Positions 1-23,379 of a stretch of 23,379 nt of DNA are shown here, piece by piece. Below the pieces are notes generated by a model. It ran no database searches. It worked only from the letters and a program-made list of their open reading frames with translations, and had not been told where the DNA came from. The position numbers and the translations under genes are program-made. The DNA is taken from assembly GCA_008931825.1 (NCBI GenBank), contig QXVZ01021733.1, positions 25,442 to 48,820 of the forward strand, written 5' to 3'. Positions within the stretch are counted from its first letter, which is position 1; every line of letters starts with the position of its first letter. Source of the DNA: Phallusia fumigata (taxonomy: Eukaryota > Chordata > Ascidiacea > Phlebobranchia > Ascidiidae).

Positions 1-361
1 CAGTACCAACGTACCGTACTACCATCCCTGCTCGTAGATCAATTATTCTGATACTTTAGGGTTTTTAGCGCACCCGTAACCAGTACACTTCAGACCAATC
101 TACGCGCATTTATTTTCTATTACACACTGCTCAATGAAATACGAATTATGCTTAAAAATGTCTCAGAACAAGATTTACCAACAATTTTACACTGCATCCC
201 CGTTCTCAGCAATGCATTTCTGGGACTTCCTGCCACCAATACGCGTCAAAATTATCATTTGGTAAAATTCCGAAAAGTACGTCATATACTAAAGTTTTGC
301 TTCAGTGCACACATAAGCGCGGAAGTCAACGGAGCATAACGCTGAATTTTGCGATTCGTTT
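1..361. other. Upstream flank without a recognised gene
   Basis: AT-rich sequence upstream of the LIN52 gene. A 63-codon open frame (148-339) has no recognisable domain and is probably chance. No TATA box or clear exon was found. It may hold promoter sequence of the downstream gene, but nothing specific supports that. Confidence 0.4.
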
Positions 362-939
362 TGTTGTTAGTTATTTTTCTTTTTGACACGCTTTTTACAT
401 CTCAAGTGATTGGGAAATTACAAAGGTGTGTCAAACGTTTTATCGTTTTAGTTTTTTATAATTAGCACTAGTTTTTCGATCTTGAGTAAAGTTTCATTTT
501 TTTAAAATTACAAGCTAGTGAAAACTTGCATCGTTAGAAAAGAATATAAACTAAACAATTTGGTATTCATATCAACAGGCATTAACGTTAAAGTTGAAAA
601 CTAACACCTTGTGTTTTGTTCAGTGGCTTCAAATAACAGCCATATTAAGTNTGTTGTTAGTTTTTTTTCTTTTTGACACGCTTTTTACATCTCAAGTGAT
701 TGGGAAATTACAAAGGTGTATCAAACGTTTTATCGTTTTAGTTTTTTATAAGTAGCACTAGTTTTTCGATCTTGAGTAAAGTTTCATTTTTTTAAATTAC
801 AAGCTAGTGAAAACTTGCATCGTTAGAAAAGAATATGAACTAAACAATTTGGTATTCATATCAACATGCATTACCGTTAAAGTTGAAAACTAACACATTG
901 TGTTTTGTTCAGTGGCTTCAAATAACAGCCATATTAAGT
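362..939. repeat. Allelic duplication across a single-N join (assembly artefact)
   Basis: Bases 362-650 are repeated almost exactly as 652-939, separated by one N at 651. I count about seven substitutions and one 1-base indel over roughly 289 bp (about 2.5%). The second copy runs straight into the LIN52 gene and the first stops at the N. This is the pattern produced when two haplotypes of one locus are placed end to end. The true locus probably has one copy, the 5' flank or 5' UTR of LIN52. A real recent tandem duplication cannot be ruled out from sequence alone. Confidence 0.8.
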
Positions 940-960
940 ACTGCAAGAAAAACGAATGCT

Positions 961-1287
961 ATGTCATCGAACACTAGCAGCAATGGGGAACTGGAACAAC
1001 TTTTAAGTTATGAGAAACTTGACCGAGCATCGCCGGACCTCTGGCCTGAACAGATGTCGGGGGTTTCTGATTTTATGTCATCATTGAAAAGCCCAATGTC
1101 CCCAAATTCACCTCCGAAATGGGCTGGTGAGGCTGAAGATGATATCAACATGCTACAAGAATTTGGAAGTTTAACAACTGCTGGTCTTATGGAAAAGATC
1201 AGGGACTTGCAGAATTTGGCATATCAGTTGGGCTTGGACGAATCCAGGGAAATGACAAGAGGGAAATTTTTAAACATTTTGGACTAA
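961..1287 (+). CDS. LIN52: LIN52 homologue, subunit of the MuvB core of the DREAM complex
   Basis: Single-exon gene encoding 108 aa (human LIN52 is about 116). In animals LIN52 links the MuvB core to p107/p130 or B-Myb to control cell-cycle genes in the nucleus. Residues 14-20 (LLSYEKL) fit the LxSxExL pocket-protein docking motif. DRASPDLWPEQ follows; its Ser24 aligns with human Ser28, the DYRK1A site that promotes DREAM assembly. The C-terminal half keeps the signature SLTTAGLMEKIRDLQNLAYQ and LGLDESREMTRGKFLNIL, which is nearly identical to vertebrates. An in-frame ATG at 883 would add 26 residues with no resemblance to the family, so I chose the ATG at 961. It is followed by an AATAAA and lies close upstream of DTD1 on the same strand. 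Confidence 0.95.
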   Translation: MSSNTSSNGELEQLLSYEKLDRASPDLWPEQMSGVSDFMSSLKSPMSPNSPPKWAGEAEDDINMLQEFGSLTTAGLMEKIRDLQNLAYQLGLDESREMTRGKFLNILD

Positions 1288-1531
1288 CCCAAACAAAAAC
1301 ACTGACTGATTTGTTTCTTTCTGTACCAAAAACCTTCAAGAAGATTAGGATTAGGTCGATGGTAACAATGTGCTGGAATTCTTTTTGTTAGAATGGACCA
1401 ACAAAACAACATCTGTTTAACTGAGTGATATTGACCCAGAGACAGTTTTGACATTTATCACCATTTGCCAATTTTGTGTTTGAATTTTGCTTGACTACAT
1501 TTGAATGGCTTAAATTGTAATGTATTCAAAG

Positions 1532-1537
1532 AATAAA
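1532..1537 (+). promoter_or_regulatory. PolyA signal AATAAA of LIN52
   Basis: Canonical AATAAA about 245 bp after the LIN52 stop. An A-rich stretch follows at 1557-1564. It is the first canonical signal after the gene, so it probably ends the LIN52 message. It lies only about 150 bp before the DTD1 start codon. Confidence 0.7.
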
Positions 1538-1617
1538 TGGGAAAATTTAAATTTGTAAAAAAAAATTCCACAATTTGTATGTTCAACTACTTTCCTAATG
1601 CTTTTTGATGTTTAAAT

Positions 1618-1635
1618 GTTTTTTTACCTGTCTAG
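1618..1635 (+). promoter_or_regulatory. Candidate spliced-leader trans-splice acceptor before DTD1
   Basis: A pyrimidine-rich run ending in CTGTCTAG has the form of a strong 3' splice site. No matching 5' donor or upstream exon is evident between the LIN52 polyA signal and this point. The DTD1 start codon follows 50 bp later. Tunicates such as Ciona are known to trans-splice a leader onto downstream operon genes, so this is a natural outron acceptor. An ordinary 5' UTR intron is the alternative. Confidence 0.5.
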
Positions 1636-1685
1636 GTTTTTAAAGCTTATTAAAACTTAAACTTCAAGTGAATAAAGCACTATTA

Positions 1686-3583
1686 ATGAAGGCGATTGTT
1701 CAAAGAGTGGCAAGTGCAAAGGTTACTGGTGAGCTAGCTTTCTTTTATGTAGCATTGAAAAATATCTTTATTCACAAATGTTGTGTTGTTTGGTTAAATG
1801 GCCCGTTTTTGATGTTAAAAATCAATTACAATCGCTCTGCTTGCAGTTGGTGATGAGCTTGTGAGTTCCATTGGTCGGGGAATTTGTGTGTTGCTAGGAA
1901 TTTCACGAAATGACACCTCCAAAGACACTGAATTTATGTACGTATATTTTGTCCCAGTGTGTTGTATTTTGGGGTTTGGGTGTTATTTACCCCGATGAAG
2001 ACAGGATGTTAAAACATTGATAAACAAAAATACCTTTCAAAGACGAGCCTTCATAAATTTATACAATGCCAGTTTGTATGAAAACATTTTTATGAAGTAC
2101 ATGTTGCTGTCACTAGGGTTCGAAAATTGCTGAATTTACGAGTGTTTGATGATGAAAATGAAAGGAGATGGTGCAAAAGTGTGAAGGACGAAAACCTTGA
2201 GATTCTCTGTGTTAGCCAAGTTAGTGTTGTTTAATATCAATTTCCTCAGAACCTCTGCTGAGAATGTGTATCAAGCTGTGGTCAAGAATAAGGTCTTGAC
2301 AAATCCAAAGCTTGAGATGATTTAAGGCTTTTGCTGCATTAAGTTAAAGGCTCAAATCTGACACAAGTTATCAGTTGTCAACTGCTTGGAGAACAAATCC
2401 CATTAGAAATATTCTTTTTTTAGTTCACACTGCAAGCAATACTGAAAGGCAACAAGCCTGACTTCCACAGTGCCATGATGGCAGACACATCAGAGCAGTT
2501 CTACAATGACTTTCTTGCAGAACTCCGAAAAAGCTATGATCCAGAAAAAATCAAAGGTGCAATAAGACAAGCTGCTACCATTGAAAAAACCTAAAGTAAT
2601 AAACTAGATTTTTGCCATTCTCTATTAATGTTTGGAAATCAGTCTTTTTAAACAAGGGTTGTATTAATTTAAACACAACGAGGTTGAGTGCTTAATATGT
2701 TATATTCTTTGTTTTTTTGTAGATGGAAGGTTTGGAGCTCATATGCAAGTTCACATACAGAATGATGGACCAGTCACAATAGAAGTCAATTCACCTCCAC
2801 CGAAAATGGTAAGTTTCTAGTAGTGTTGGTTTCCAAAATCAGTTAGGTTAGTCGCTCTGACCCTTAATTGTGAATTGGAACTAACATGTTATAGATTTTG
2901 CTTGTTTTTGACAATGACAGCAGTGTTTGGCTTTGACTATGTCTAGGAATGTTCAAAGCAGAAGACCTAGCTCTTTTTGAACAGGTGTTTCAAAGACCAT
3001 CTCATATTAAGTTTCCCATCCCATCAATGAGGTGCTAAGTGGGAATTGTTAATATTCACAATAGCTTAGTCTCCATATTTTCATCCTTTGGAACTAAAAT
3101 GTTTAATGATTCGGTGTGGTACATATGTCAAAACTATGCAATCACAGGTAGAAAGCATTTGATGATTCTCAATTTTAAATAGAACTTTTGCTAAATATGA
3201 TATTCAGTGGACTTTTACCATCCTCAATGCCGACTTCTCCAGCCCTGTCCATCACAAGTGCTACTGGTGTTAGCTTTTGGAAGTCAAATGCCTGGGCCAA
3301 GGCATTTGCTTTTTGCAGATTTTGATATTAATCTGCATGGATTCAAATCTCACATTCTATTTTATGATTTAGTTAGTTGACAAGAATTTACCTTTATTTG
3401 CCAAAGGGTGTGAAAAGCATTTGGAAGCAATATCAAGGCCTGCAAGGCATTTCTAGTGTAACCTGCTTTGTGACACCTTTGTTAAAACATACTGTTTGTT
3501 GAATAAATTTTATTTTTTTGCACATTCAGAGTAAGAAGTCAGTGGAAGAAAAAAGGGTACAGAAGGATGAAACAGAAACGTGA
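1686..3583 (+). CDS. DTD1: D-aminoacyl-tRNA deacylase (DTD1 family), six exons
   Basis: Hydrolyses D-amino acids (and mischarged glycine) from tRNA, a chirality proofreading step in the cytoplasm. Exons: 1686-1728, 1847-1937, 2117-2219, 2424-2556, 2723-2808, 3530-3583. All introns are GT-AG and phases join without a break, giving 169 aa. The start MKAIVQRVASAKVT is typical of the family. Both signature motifs are present: SQFTL at about residues 78-82, split exactly by intron 3, and NDGPVT at about 137-142, which contains the Gly-cisPro loop that rejects L-amino acids. The protein is shorter than human DTD1 (209 aa) because the C-terminal tail is reduced to a short Lys/Glu-rich segment (exon 6). 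No canonical polyA signal was seen just after the stop. It probably shares a transcript with LIN52. Confidence 0.95.
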
Positions 3584-5513
3584 CACAGCCACACACCACC
3601 TTGACACTTGCCTATTTATTTTATTCAATATTTTTGTGGCAAAATAGCTAAAAATTTGTGTAATGCAATAGGTATGCTGACTTACCTGGCTCCTGGTGAC
3701 GTGAATATTTTATCGGACAATACACATTCACTTCTTTGTTTCCCATGATGTTTTGCTGGTCATTTACCACTGCTTCTTTACCTAAACATATCAATTTTTG
3801 CCTATGGGTGTCATGATATCCAGTGGTAGCATATGGGTTATGACGAACCTACATTGCTGTAATATTTGTTAGGCATGCACCGTTCTTTAAGACAACCTAG
3901 AAGTTTGTATGGTGCTTAAAGGGTCAATATTACTCATGAGAAGTCCAGCAATTATTTTAACTAGCCTCCAAGATTTTTGTTTACTGATTACCTCGGGGGT
4001 CAGCCACCCATGGCAGGCAAAGGGATTGTTCATGGCATACGAAGTATTGTATGAGTTCAGATTTCAGTACATTTTGTGAGCCATGACATGCAGGGTCATT
4101 ACCATTTAGATATAATTTGTAATATGGCACTCTGCACATGTAAACGGTTGCCAACTCCTGTACTATATCATAAAACCATGCTCAATTATTTAGTTTTTAT
4201 GATCGCCTTTCCCAGTCAGGCAACAGGTGAGCCAGTACAAAAACAGGTATACTTGTGGTCATAGAGTTACATGCCTCATTTCCAAGCAAGAGTATCAAGT
4301 TAAATTTACCTCAACATATCTGTGGTCTGCTTTCCAAAACCAAGTTGAAATGTTGACCCACAACCACTGAATTGCTTCCAAGGTCACTTTGACCTTTCAA
4401 TTTCACAACAGCTTGGGAAAGGCACCTTAGGCTCTGGGATTTAGAGATCAAATGCAATAGAAGGCAAAGTGTAAGGTATGCATAAAAATGGTGTGCATGT
4501 GATTTACAACTAGTTTTTGTAATGTTGTTACAAAAAAGTTTGTGCCAAACAGATCATGGTTAACCCCACCATTACAGCACCAATTTCTTCACTGTATCCC
4601 ATACCATAATATGATAGCACAGTGCTCCGCAACGTCACACTTTTTAACATTCAAATTTCGGCAGCACATTTTGCACCAGGAAAGCCTTCAGAAGATAATA
4701 ATTTTCTACTACGACGTTATAAAACAACATAAATGCACACTGGGCAGTATGACCACAGTTTGGTTTAGCGAAGTGCCTATTTGTTGTATAACGTCCGAAT
4801 TGGCCTAGTATAGAATATTCATGTTTCCTAAAAAAGTTTGCTGACAGAAACACTGCGGTATACCTAGCATTGTCTCGCGGCACAACGGTTGCAGAGCACT
4901 GTGATAGCATGTGAAAAATGTATTTCAAACCCGGCGATCGTCAGATTGTGCTGCGGGAAACAGTCTTTGGAGATAACGCGATCGCACCTTGCATGAAGCA
5001 CTTTCCAATGAATAAAATGCACATATTTCTTGCACCTGATTTCGAAACTAATTCGAATACAACGATCTTGGCTAAATCAAGGAGGAAACGCCCAAAGGTA
5101 AACACGATTCGTTTAAGAAACACACTTGCTGTTTTTATTAGGCGAGCGATCGCACGAACGAACGATGAAACCAACGTATGAGAAAAGCGAAAGACTAGCC
5201 ACTGTACAAGTTTCCAACAAAGGCGCATGTTCATGGCGCACATGGCACGATTTACCCAAAATGCACAACATCGGGTTAGGATAAAAAAGCGATCAATGGT
5301 CGGCGGCAGACTCGTAAGTGTGTTAGGCGAAACGATTCATCGGCGATGTTTTGCTTAACGCACCTTTGTACAACGCATTACTTTGCCACTTGCTTTTCAG
5401 TATGCATGCGACCCTGCACAGAAAACAAAGCCTCGCTTAATGTGATTGTTGCAAGAAATAGGAGCGCACATACTAAGTCAAAAGTTGTAAAAGTAACGAA
5501 ATACATATGGCAG
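3584..5513. other. Intergenic region between convergent DTD1 and RBM4-like genes
   Basis: About 1.9 kb holding the 3' ends of two convergent genes. Open frames here (for example 4542-4808, 4644-4928 and 4918-5243) overlap each other on both strands, have no recognisable domains and carry no splice-consistent extension, so I treat them as chance. From about 4,800 the base composition becomes more GC/CpG-rich with repeated CGATCG and GCGATC words. Apart from a reverse-strand polyA signal I see no defined element. Confidence 0.6.
5134..5139 (-). promoter_or_regulatory. Candidate polyA signal of the RBM4-like gene
   Basis: TTTATT on the plus strand reads AATAAA on the minus strand, about 375 bp after the stop codon of the minus-strand gene. 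It is the only canonical signal I noticed on that strand in this interval. Use is inferred from position only. Confidence 0.45.
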
Positions 5514-7618
5514 TTAAAATGCGCCGTAATCATCCAAGGCATAACGGCTTACGGCGCTCGGTAGTTGGCTAGACGCACCGGCAGCCAAGCGACTGGCAAC
5601 AGACGAGGCGCCGTAACGTGAGCCAGTGAGACCATAGCGACCTGCAGCGGGGGTAGCCAGCGCTACCTCATCTAAGTAATCACCTGCGAAGTCATAGCGG
5701 TCAGCAGCAGCGCCTACGCCACGATATGGGGCTCCGAACACCTCAGGGTCATAACGGCCACTCAGCGCCTCACGGTCCCGCAAGTATTCTCCCGCCAACA
5801 GCTGTTCACGACGTGCTTGGGAACGCGCCATAACGTCATCGTACAACCCCCCATAGCCGCCACCCCTTCGCTCAGCGGGCATTGGCATTCGACCCCGCAT
5901 GCCCCCTCTATAATGGGAAACCCAAACAGAAACCGAGTTAAAGAGATTTATGCAATGATAGGACAAGTTAATTGTGACGGGCACTCTTAAAAAAGCAGTG
6001 TGACAACTTTTTCTATCTAAGTATCTTCTACAGAAATTATAAAAATGTACCATATATATAACATGTATGGAACAAAAATCAGGACACCAACTAACGACAA
6101 AAGACAGTTTACTTACCTTCCTCTAGGAAATGGTGGGGGCTCCATAAATGGATCTTCCATAAATGGTTTACGAGGGAATCTAGGCATTCCCCTCATTGGA
6201 CCCATAAACCCACCACGGCCTCTACCCCTTCCACGAAACCCATTTGGTGGAAAACCTTGGTGACCTATGCATGAAAGAATATCAAAAATAAAGCTACACA
6301 AATGAGGCAGTTATCTAGAATACTTGGTATGGCCTAGAACTCTATTTTGCAAAATGCGGTAAGCACTATTGAATACAGTGTGCCAGTTAACAAATTATGT
6401 CTCACTGTAAATGACTTTGTTTGCCATGTTGATAATGTTACTGCTTAAAACAAAGAGGTCACAGACCTTGCCTCACAAAACGCATTGAAATGTGACCTTC
6501 ACTTGGCATGTCAGGAACATTCAACTCTGTGGCAAGGGTTGCTGACCCCTACAGGAAAGTATGCTCCATCTGCAGCTTTGGCGTACATTTGCCATACTAA
6601 CAATTTTTTCTCATTTGCAAAATGTCATGCCTTAAGGAGGCAAATAGCTAAGAACTAAAAATTAATATATACTGTCATGCCTAAGGAGGCAAATAGTTAA
6701 GAACTAAATATTAACATAAACTTGTCTGTCAAGTGCAAGCACGTTTGCACTACCACACTTGCTGTCCTCAAAGACACCTCTATTTTGCACCACCTAGTAA
6801 ACACATACCTCCCATGTGGTCGCCCCCATCCATAGGCCTAGACCTTGCCATTTGCACAGCGATTTTATTTCCATTGAAATCCTTTCCATTTAGTGCTTCA
6901 ATGGCATCACGAGCCATTGATTCGCGACTCATATGGACAAAAGCAAAGTTTTTTACCACATCACATTCGATCACAGTTCCAAACTCTTTGAATAGTTTGT
7001 GAATCTGGAATTTAACAGGTTTAGCCAGGTTTTAACTGGTAAACGAATCTGTGACAAGTTGTTAATGTAAAACTTACATCTCCAGACTTTGTTTCAGTTG
7101 GTAAATTTCCAACAAAAATTTTGCTTGTTTTTGACACTTTTGTGGTGGAAAGTTCCACATTTATAACTCCACCTTTTAACGTGTGCTTGTCAAGTCCACT
7201 GCAACAAGAAATAAAACTGTTAGACAAACCTCCCAAAGCGATAAAACTAGTAAAAATGAGATAGATGTTTTTCACAGACATATTTTGAAATTTAAAGCTG
7301 TTTGAACCACAATATTATAAATGGGAAATTTCATTCATCAACTTTTTATTGTCCGTGAACACAGGTTAAACACATCATAGGCAAAGTTATCTTTTGTAAT
7401 TACTTTCTAGTTTGAAAAATCAAAAAAACATTTTTGAACACTTAATCATTAGAAACTTACTTAATGGCTGCTTTAGCTTCTTCCAAGTTTGCCATGTGAA
7501 CGAATCCATAATTCTTTAAAACACAGCAATCTGTTACTTCTCCATATTCTTTGAAAAGTTGTTCTAAATCAGACTTTTGTACATCTTCGGGCAAACGACC
7601 AACAAATATTTTTACCAT
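5514..7618 (-). CDS. RBM4: Tandem-RRM RNA-binding protein, RBM4/Lark/RBM14 family, five exons
   Basis: Exons on the minus strand: 7618-7461, 7198-7078, 7004-6809, 6264-6117, 5907-5514. All introns are GT-AG, phases are continuous, and the product is 338 aa. RRM1 lies at residues 1-70 (RNP2 IFVGRL, RNP1 NYGFVHM). RRM2 lies at about 79-150 (RNP2 IFVGNL at 80-85, RNP1 NFAFVHM at 112-118). The stretch VIECDVVKNFAFVHM is characteristic of RBM4/RBM14. An RG-rich segment (about 165-185) and an Arg/Tyr-rich tail with repeated RYG/SRY words follow, ending YGAF, like the YSAF end of human RBM4. The CCHC zinc knuckle found after RRM2 in RBM4 and Lark is absent, which leans towards RBM14. Relatives act in the nucleus on alternative splicing and transcription coupling. 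The exact orthologue is unsure; the family is clear. Confidence 0.9.
6623..6717. repeat. Tandem duplication of about 50 bp in intron 3 of the RBM4-like gene
   Basis: The sequence beginning TGTCATGCCTTAAGGAGGCA at 6623 recurs at 6673 as a slightly diverged copy (TGTCATGCCTAAGGAGGC, then the same AAATAG.TAAGAACTAAA). The offset is 50 bp. There is no N between the copies, so this looks like a genuine small tandem duplication. Confidence 0.85.
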
Positions 7619-7772
7619 AATCTTTACCTAATGTGTACCTGGACAAATTTAATTCTGATAAATAACCAAAATCATAATAAATACCAATAAACTGTCACAG
7701 AGCCAAAACAGTGAACGCCTGCCAATTCAAAATCACGGCTCACAACCTCGCTTGAAAAGAAAGATGGCGAAG

Positions 7773-7782
7773 GTCACGTGAC
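7773..7782. promoter_or_regulatory. Perfect E-box palindrome GTCACGTGAC
   Basis: A ten-base perfect palindrome centred on CACGTG, the class of site bound by USF/MITF/TFE-type bHLH-zip factors. It lies about 155 bp upstream of the RBM4-like start codon and just after the AAGATGGCG word. Its role is inferred from position. Confidence 0.5.
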
Positions 7783-7996
7783 GTTAAAATTTCCGCTTTT
7801 CGGTTTTAACATAGAAATCATGACTTACTTTACAAATAAAAAAGACAAGGCGAACAACACCAAGTTACATTTTTGCAAGTTTAATATCAGATGAGTTACT
7901 TATTTTTTAATGACTGGTCCGGGGCCAGTTATCTTTTATCGAAAACTATGGCCGTTGTTTATCCATTTTTATTAGATCTAGAATACACATCGAGGC

Positions 7997-8044
7997 ACGA
8001 GTCCAAGGTATTGGTTTAAGTAACGAGTCCAAGGTATTGGTTTT
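7997..8044. repeat. 26-bp tandem duplication in the divergent intergenic region
   Basis: ACGAGTCCAAGGTATTGGTT occurs at 7997 and again at 8023, an offset of 26 bp, with no mismatch in the shared core. It has no known function. Confidence 0.85.
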
Positions 8045-8430
8045 ACCGTGATGTTAAATTGCTGTTTGCTTGCATTTACATTTTACAAGTGTAAAACTAC
8101 TGTTTTTCGACCATTGGCAAGAACCATTACATCGTGGGCCATCGTTGTGGCAACTATATCACGTGTCGGTCGAATGCCGCACAAAACAATTCCTGCTTTG
8201 AAACTTAATATCAAATGCCCTTCAGTTGTTTTGTTGGGACGATCTTGCTGTCACACAGATCACGGTTTATCCGCGCTGGTTTGTTATCGCAAACTTTGGA
8301 TAAACCTGAATAGCTTGTTGGTATAGGAAGCTCGCTGGCCAGGTTAAACTTGTAGCAGACAAGATCTCGCACAAAAACGTCTGCACAAATACATCAAAGG
8401 TTTTGGTCAGTGAGTGTCTGATGATCGATA

Positions 8431-22911
<14,481 letters not shown>

Positions 22912-23379
22912 GTCAGAAATATGTGTTCTTGGTCAGAAATGAAGCGATGAAAAAATTTGTTAACATATGCATGTTGTATTTTGGCCCATGGTGTACTATT
23001 TAGTGGTTACAAACGTAAAACGACTATGTACAGCCACCTTTTGTAAAAACACAGTCTAGGTTAACAGCAGCTTTATTAAATTTGTTGGTTAAGCCTAAAC
23101 AATTTACTAGGGCATCTTGTCCGATGCTGTTTGAAAACAAGCGAATGACTGCCGCACGTATGTCGTAATACGTTGTGTCAGACCAGCAGAATTGACGGTG
23201 TAATTTGAACTTGGATTGCTATTTATTGTACAGACTTGTAGGGAGAAGTTTCTGCACACAAGTACTTATTTTGTTTACTTAAGCGTGTATTGGAAGTCGC
23301 CCGCCGTCCGCCTTTTTGAGACCATTTAGCGTCGAAATTTTTTGGATTGGGATTGGGCGAGTTATAAAATTATATCCTG
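22912..23379 (+). other. Unresolved 3' part of the WDR64-like gene
   Basis: This follows a plausible donor (GACAG/GTCAGA). A good acceptor at 23232-23233 (TATTTATTGTACAG) would open a short exon from 23234 that joins in frame and stops at 23280-23282, adding about 16 residues. Alternatively, reading straight past 22911 stops at TGA 22940-22942, or further exons lie beyond the window. None of these tails has a family match I can recognise, and no polyA signal was seen. Confidence 0.4.

Larger units (their letters stand above)
7619..8430. promoter_or_regulatory. Divergent intergenic region, probable bidirectional promoter
   Basis: The RBM4-like gene reads left from 7618 and the WDR64-like gene reads right from 8431, so these 812 bp hold both 5' flanks. 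Near the RBM4-like side are a YY1-like word AAGATGGCG (7761-7769) and a perfect CACGTG palindrome. No TATA box was seen. A 92-codon frame at 8048-8326 has no recognisable domain and is probably chance. Confidence 0.6.

Noticed and set aside
883..960. Longer LIN52 start at the ATG at 883
   Set aside because: The extra 26 residues show no family similarity and derive from the 5' flank; the conserved protein begins near the ATG at 961.
4542..5243. Several 87-100 aa ORFs on both strands in the convergent intergenic region
   Set aside because: They overlap antisense to each other, have no recognisable motifs, and fit no exon chain of the neighbouring genes.

Overview
This is nuclear DNA from an animal, not a bacterium. 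Four protein genes are visible and three are broken up by many short GT-AG introns. The gene set (a MuvB/DREAM subunit, a D-aminoacyl-tRNA deacylase, a tandem-RRM splicing-type protein and a large WD-repeat protein of the WDR64/WDR49 type) is metazoan. Compact introns, very short intergenic gaps, an operon-like gene pair and allelic copies that differ by 2-3% all suggest a tunicate such as Ciona. That placement is inference; no species marker was read.

Layout. (1) 1-3583, plus strand: a one-exon LIN52 gene (961-1287), followed about 400 bp later by a six-exon DTD1 gene (1686-3583). A polyA signal and then a strong unpaired 3' splice site lie between them, as expected for a trans-spliced operon. 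(2) 3584-5513: intergenic; the flanking genes converge. (3) 5514-7618, minus strand: a five-exon RBM4/RBM14-like gene encoding 338 aa. (4) 7619-8430: an 812-bp divergent intergenic stretch, probably a two-way promoter, with a perfect GTCACGTGAC palindrome. (5) 8431 to at least 22911, plus strand: a 25-exon WDR64-like gene whose last exon is unresolved. I placed every exon junction by hand with continuous phase, giving 1054 aa so far. One intron uses a GC donor.

Intron 17 of the WDR64-like gene (15401-19525) is the accessory part of the window. It holds two diverged head-to-tail copies of a composite non-coding repeat. One copy carries about 10.5 tandem 53-bp units plus one unit in inverted orientation. 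Further on is a block with two CRE sites, a TATA box and an AATAAA, which looks like an LTR or an internal promoter. A reversed relic of the composite repeat sits in intron 23, and a tRNA-like SINE remnant sits in intron 24.

Single N bases at 651, 17966, 18493 and 19036 each abut sequence that repeats nearby DNA. These are best read as places where two alleles were joined end to end during assembly, so the local tandem duplications there are probably not biological. I see no convincing new biological system. The most interesting candidates are the lin52-dtd1 operon and the composite 53-bp-unit repeat family.
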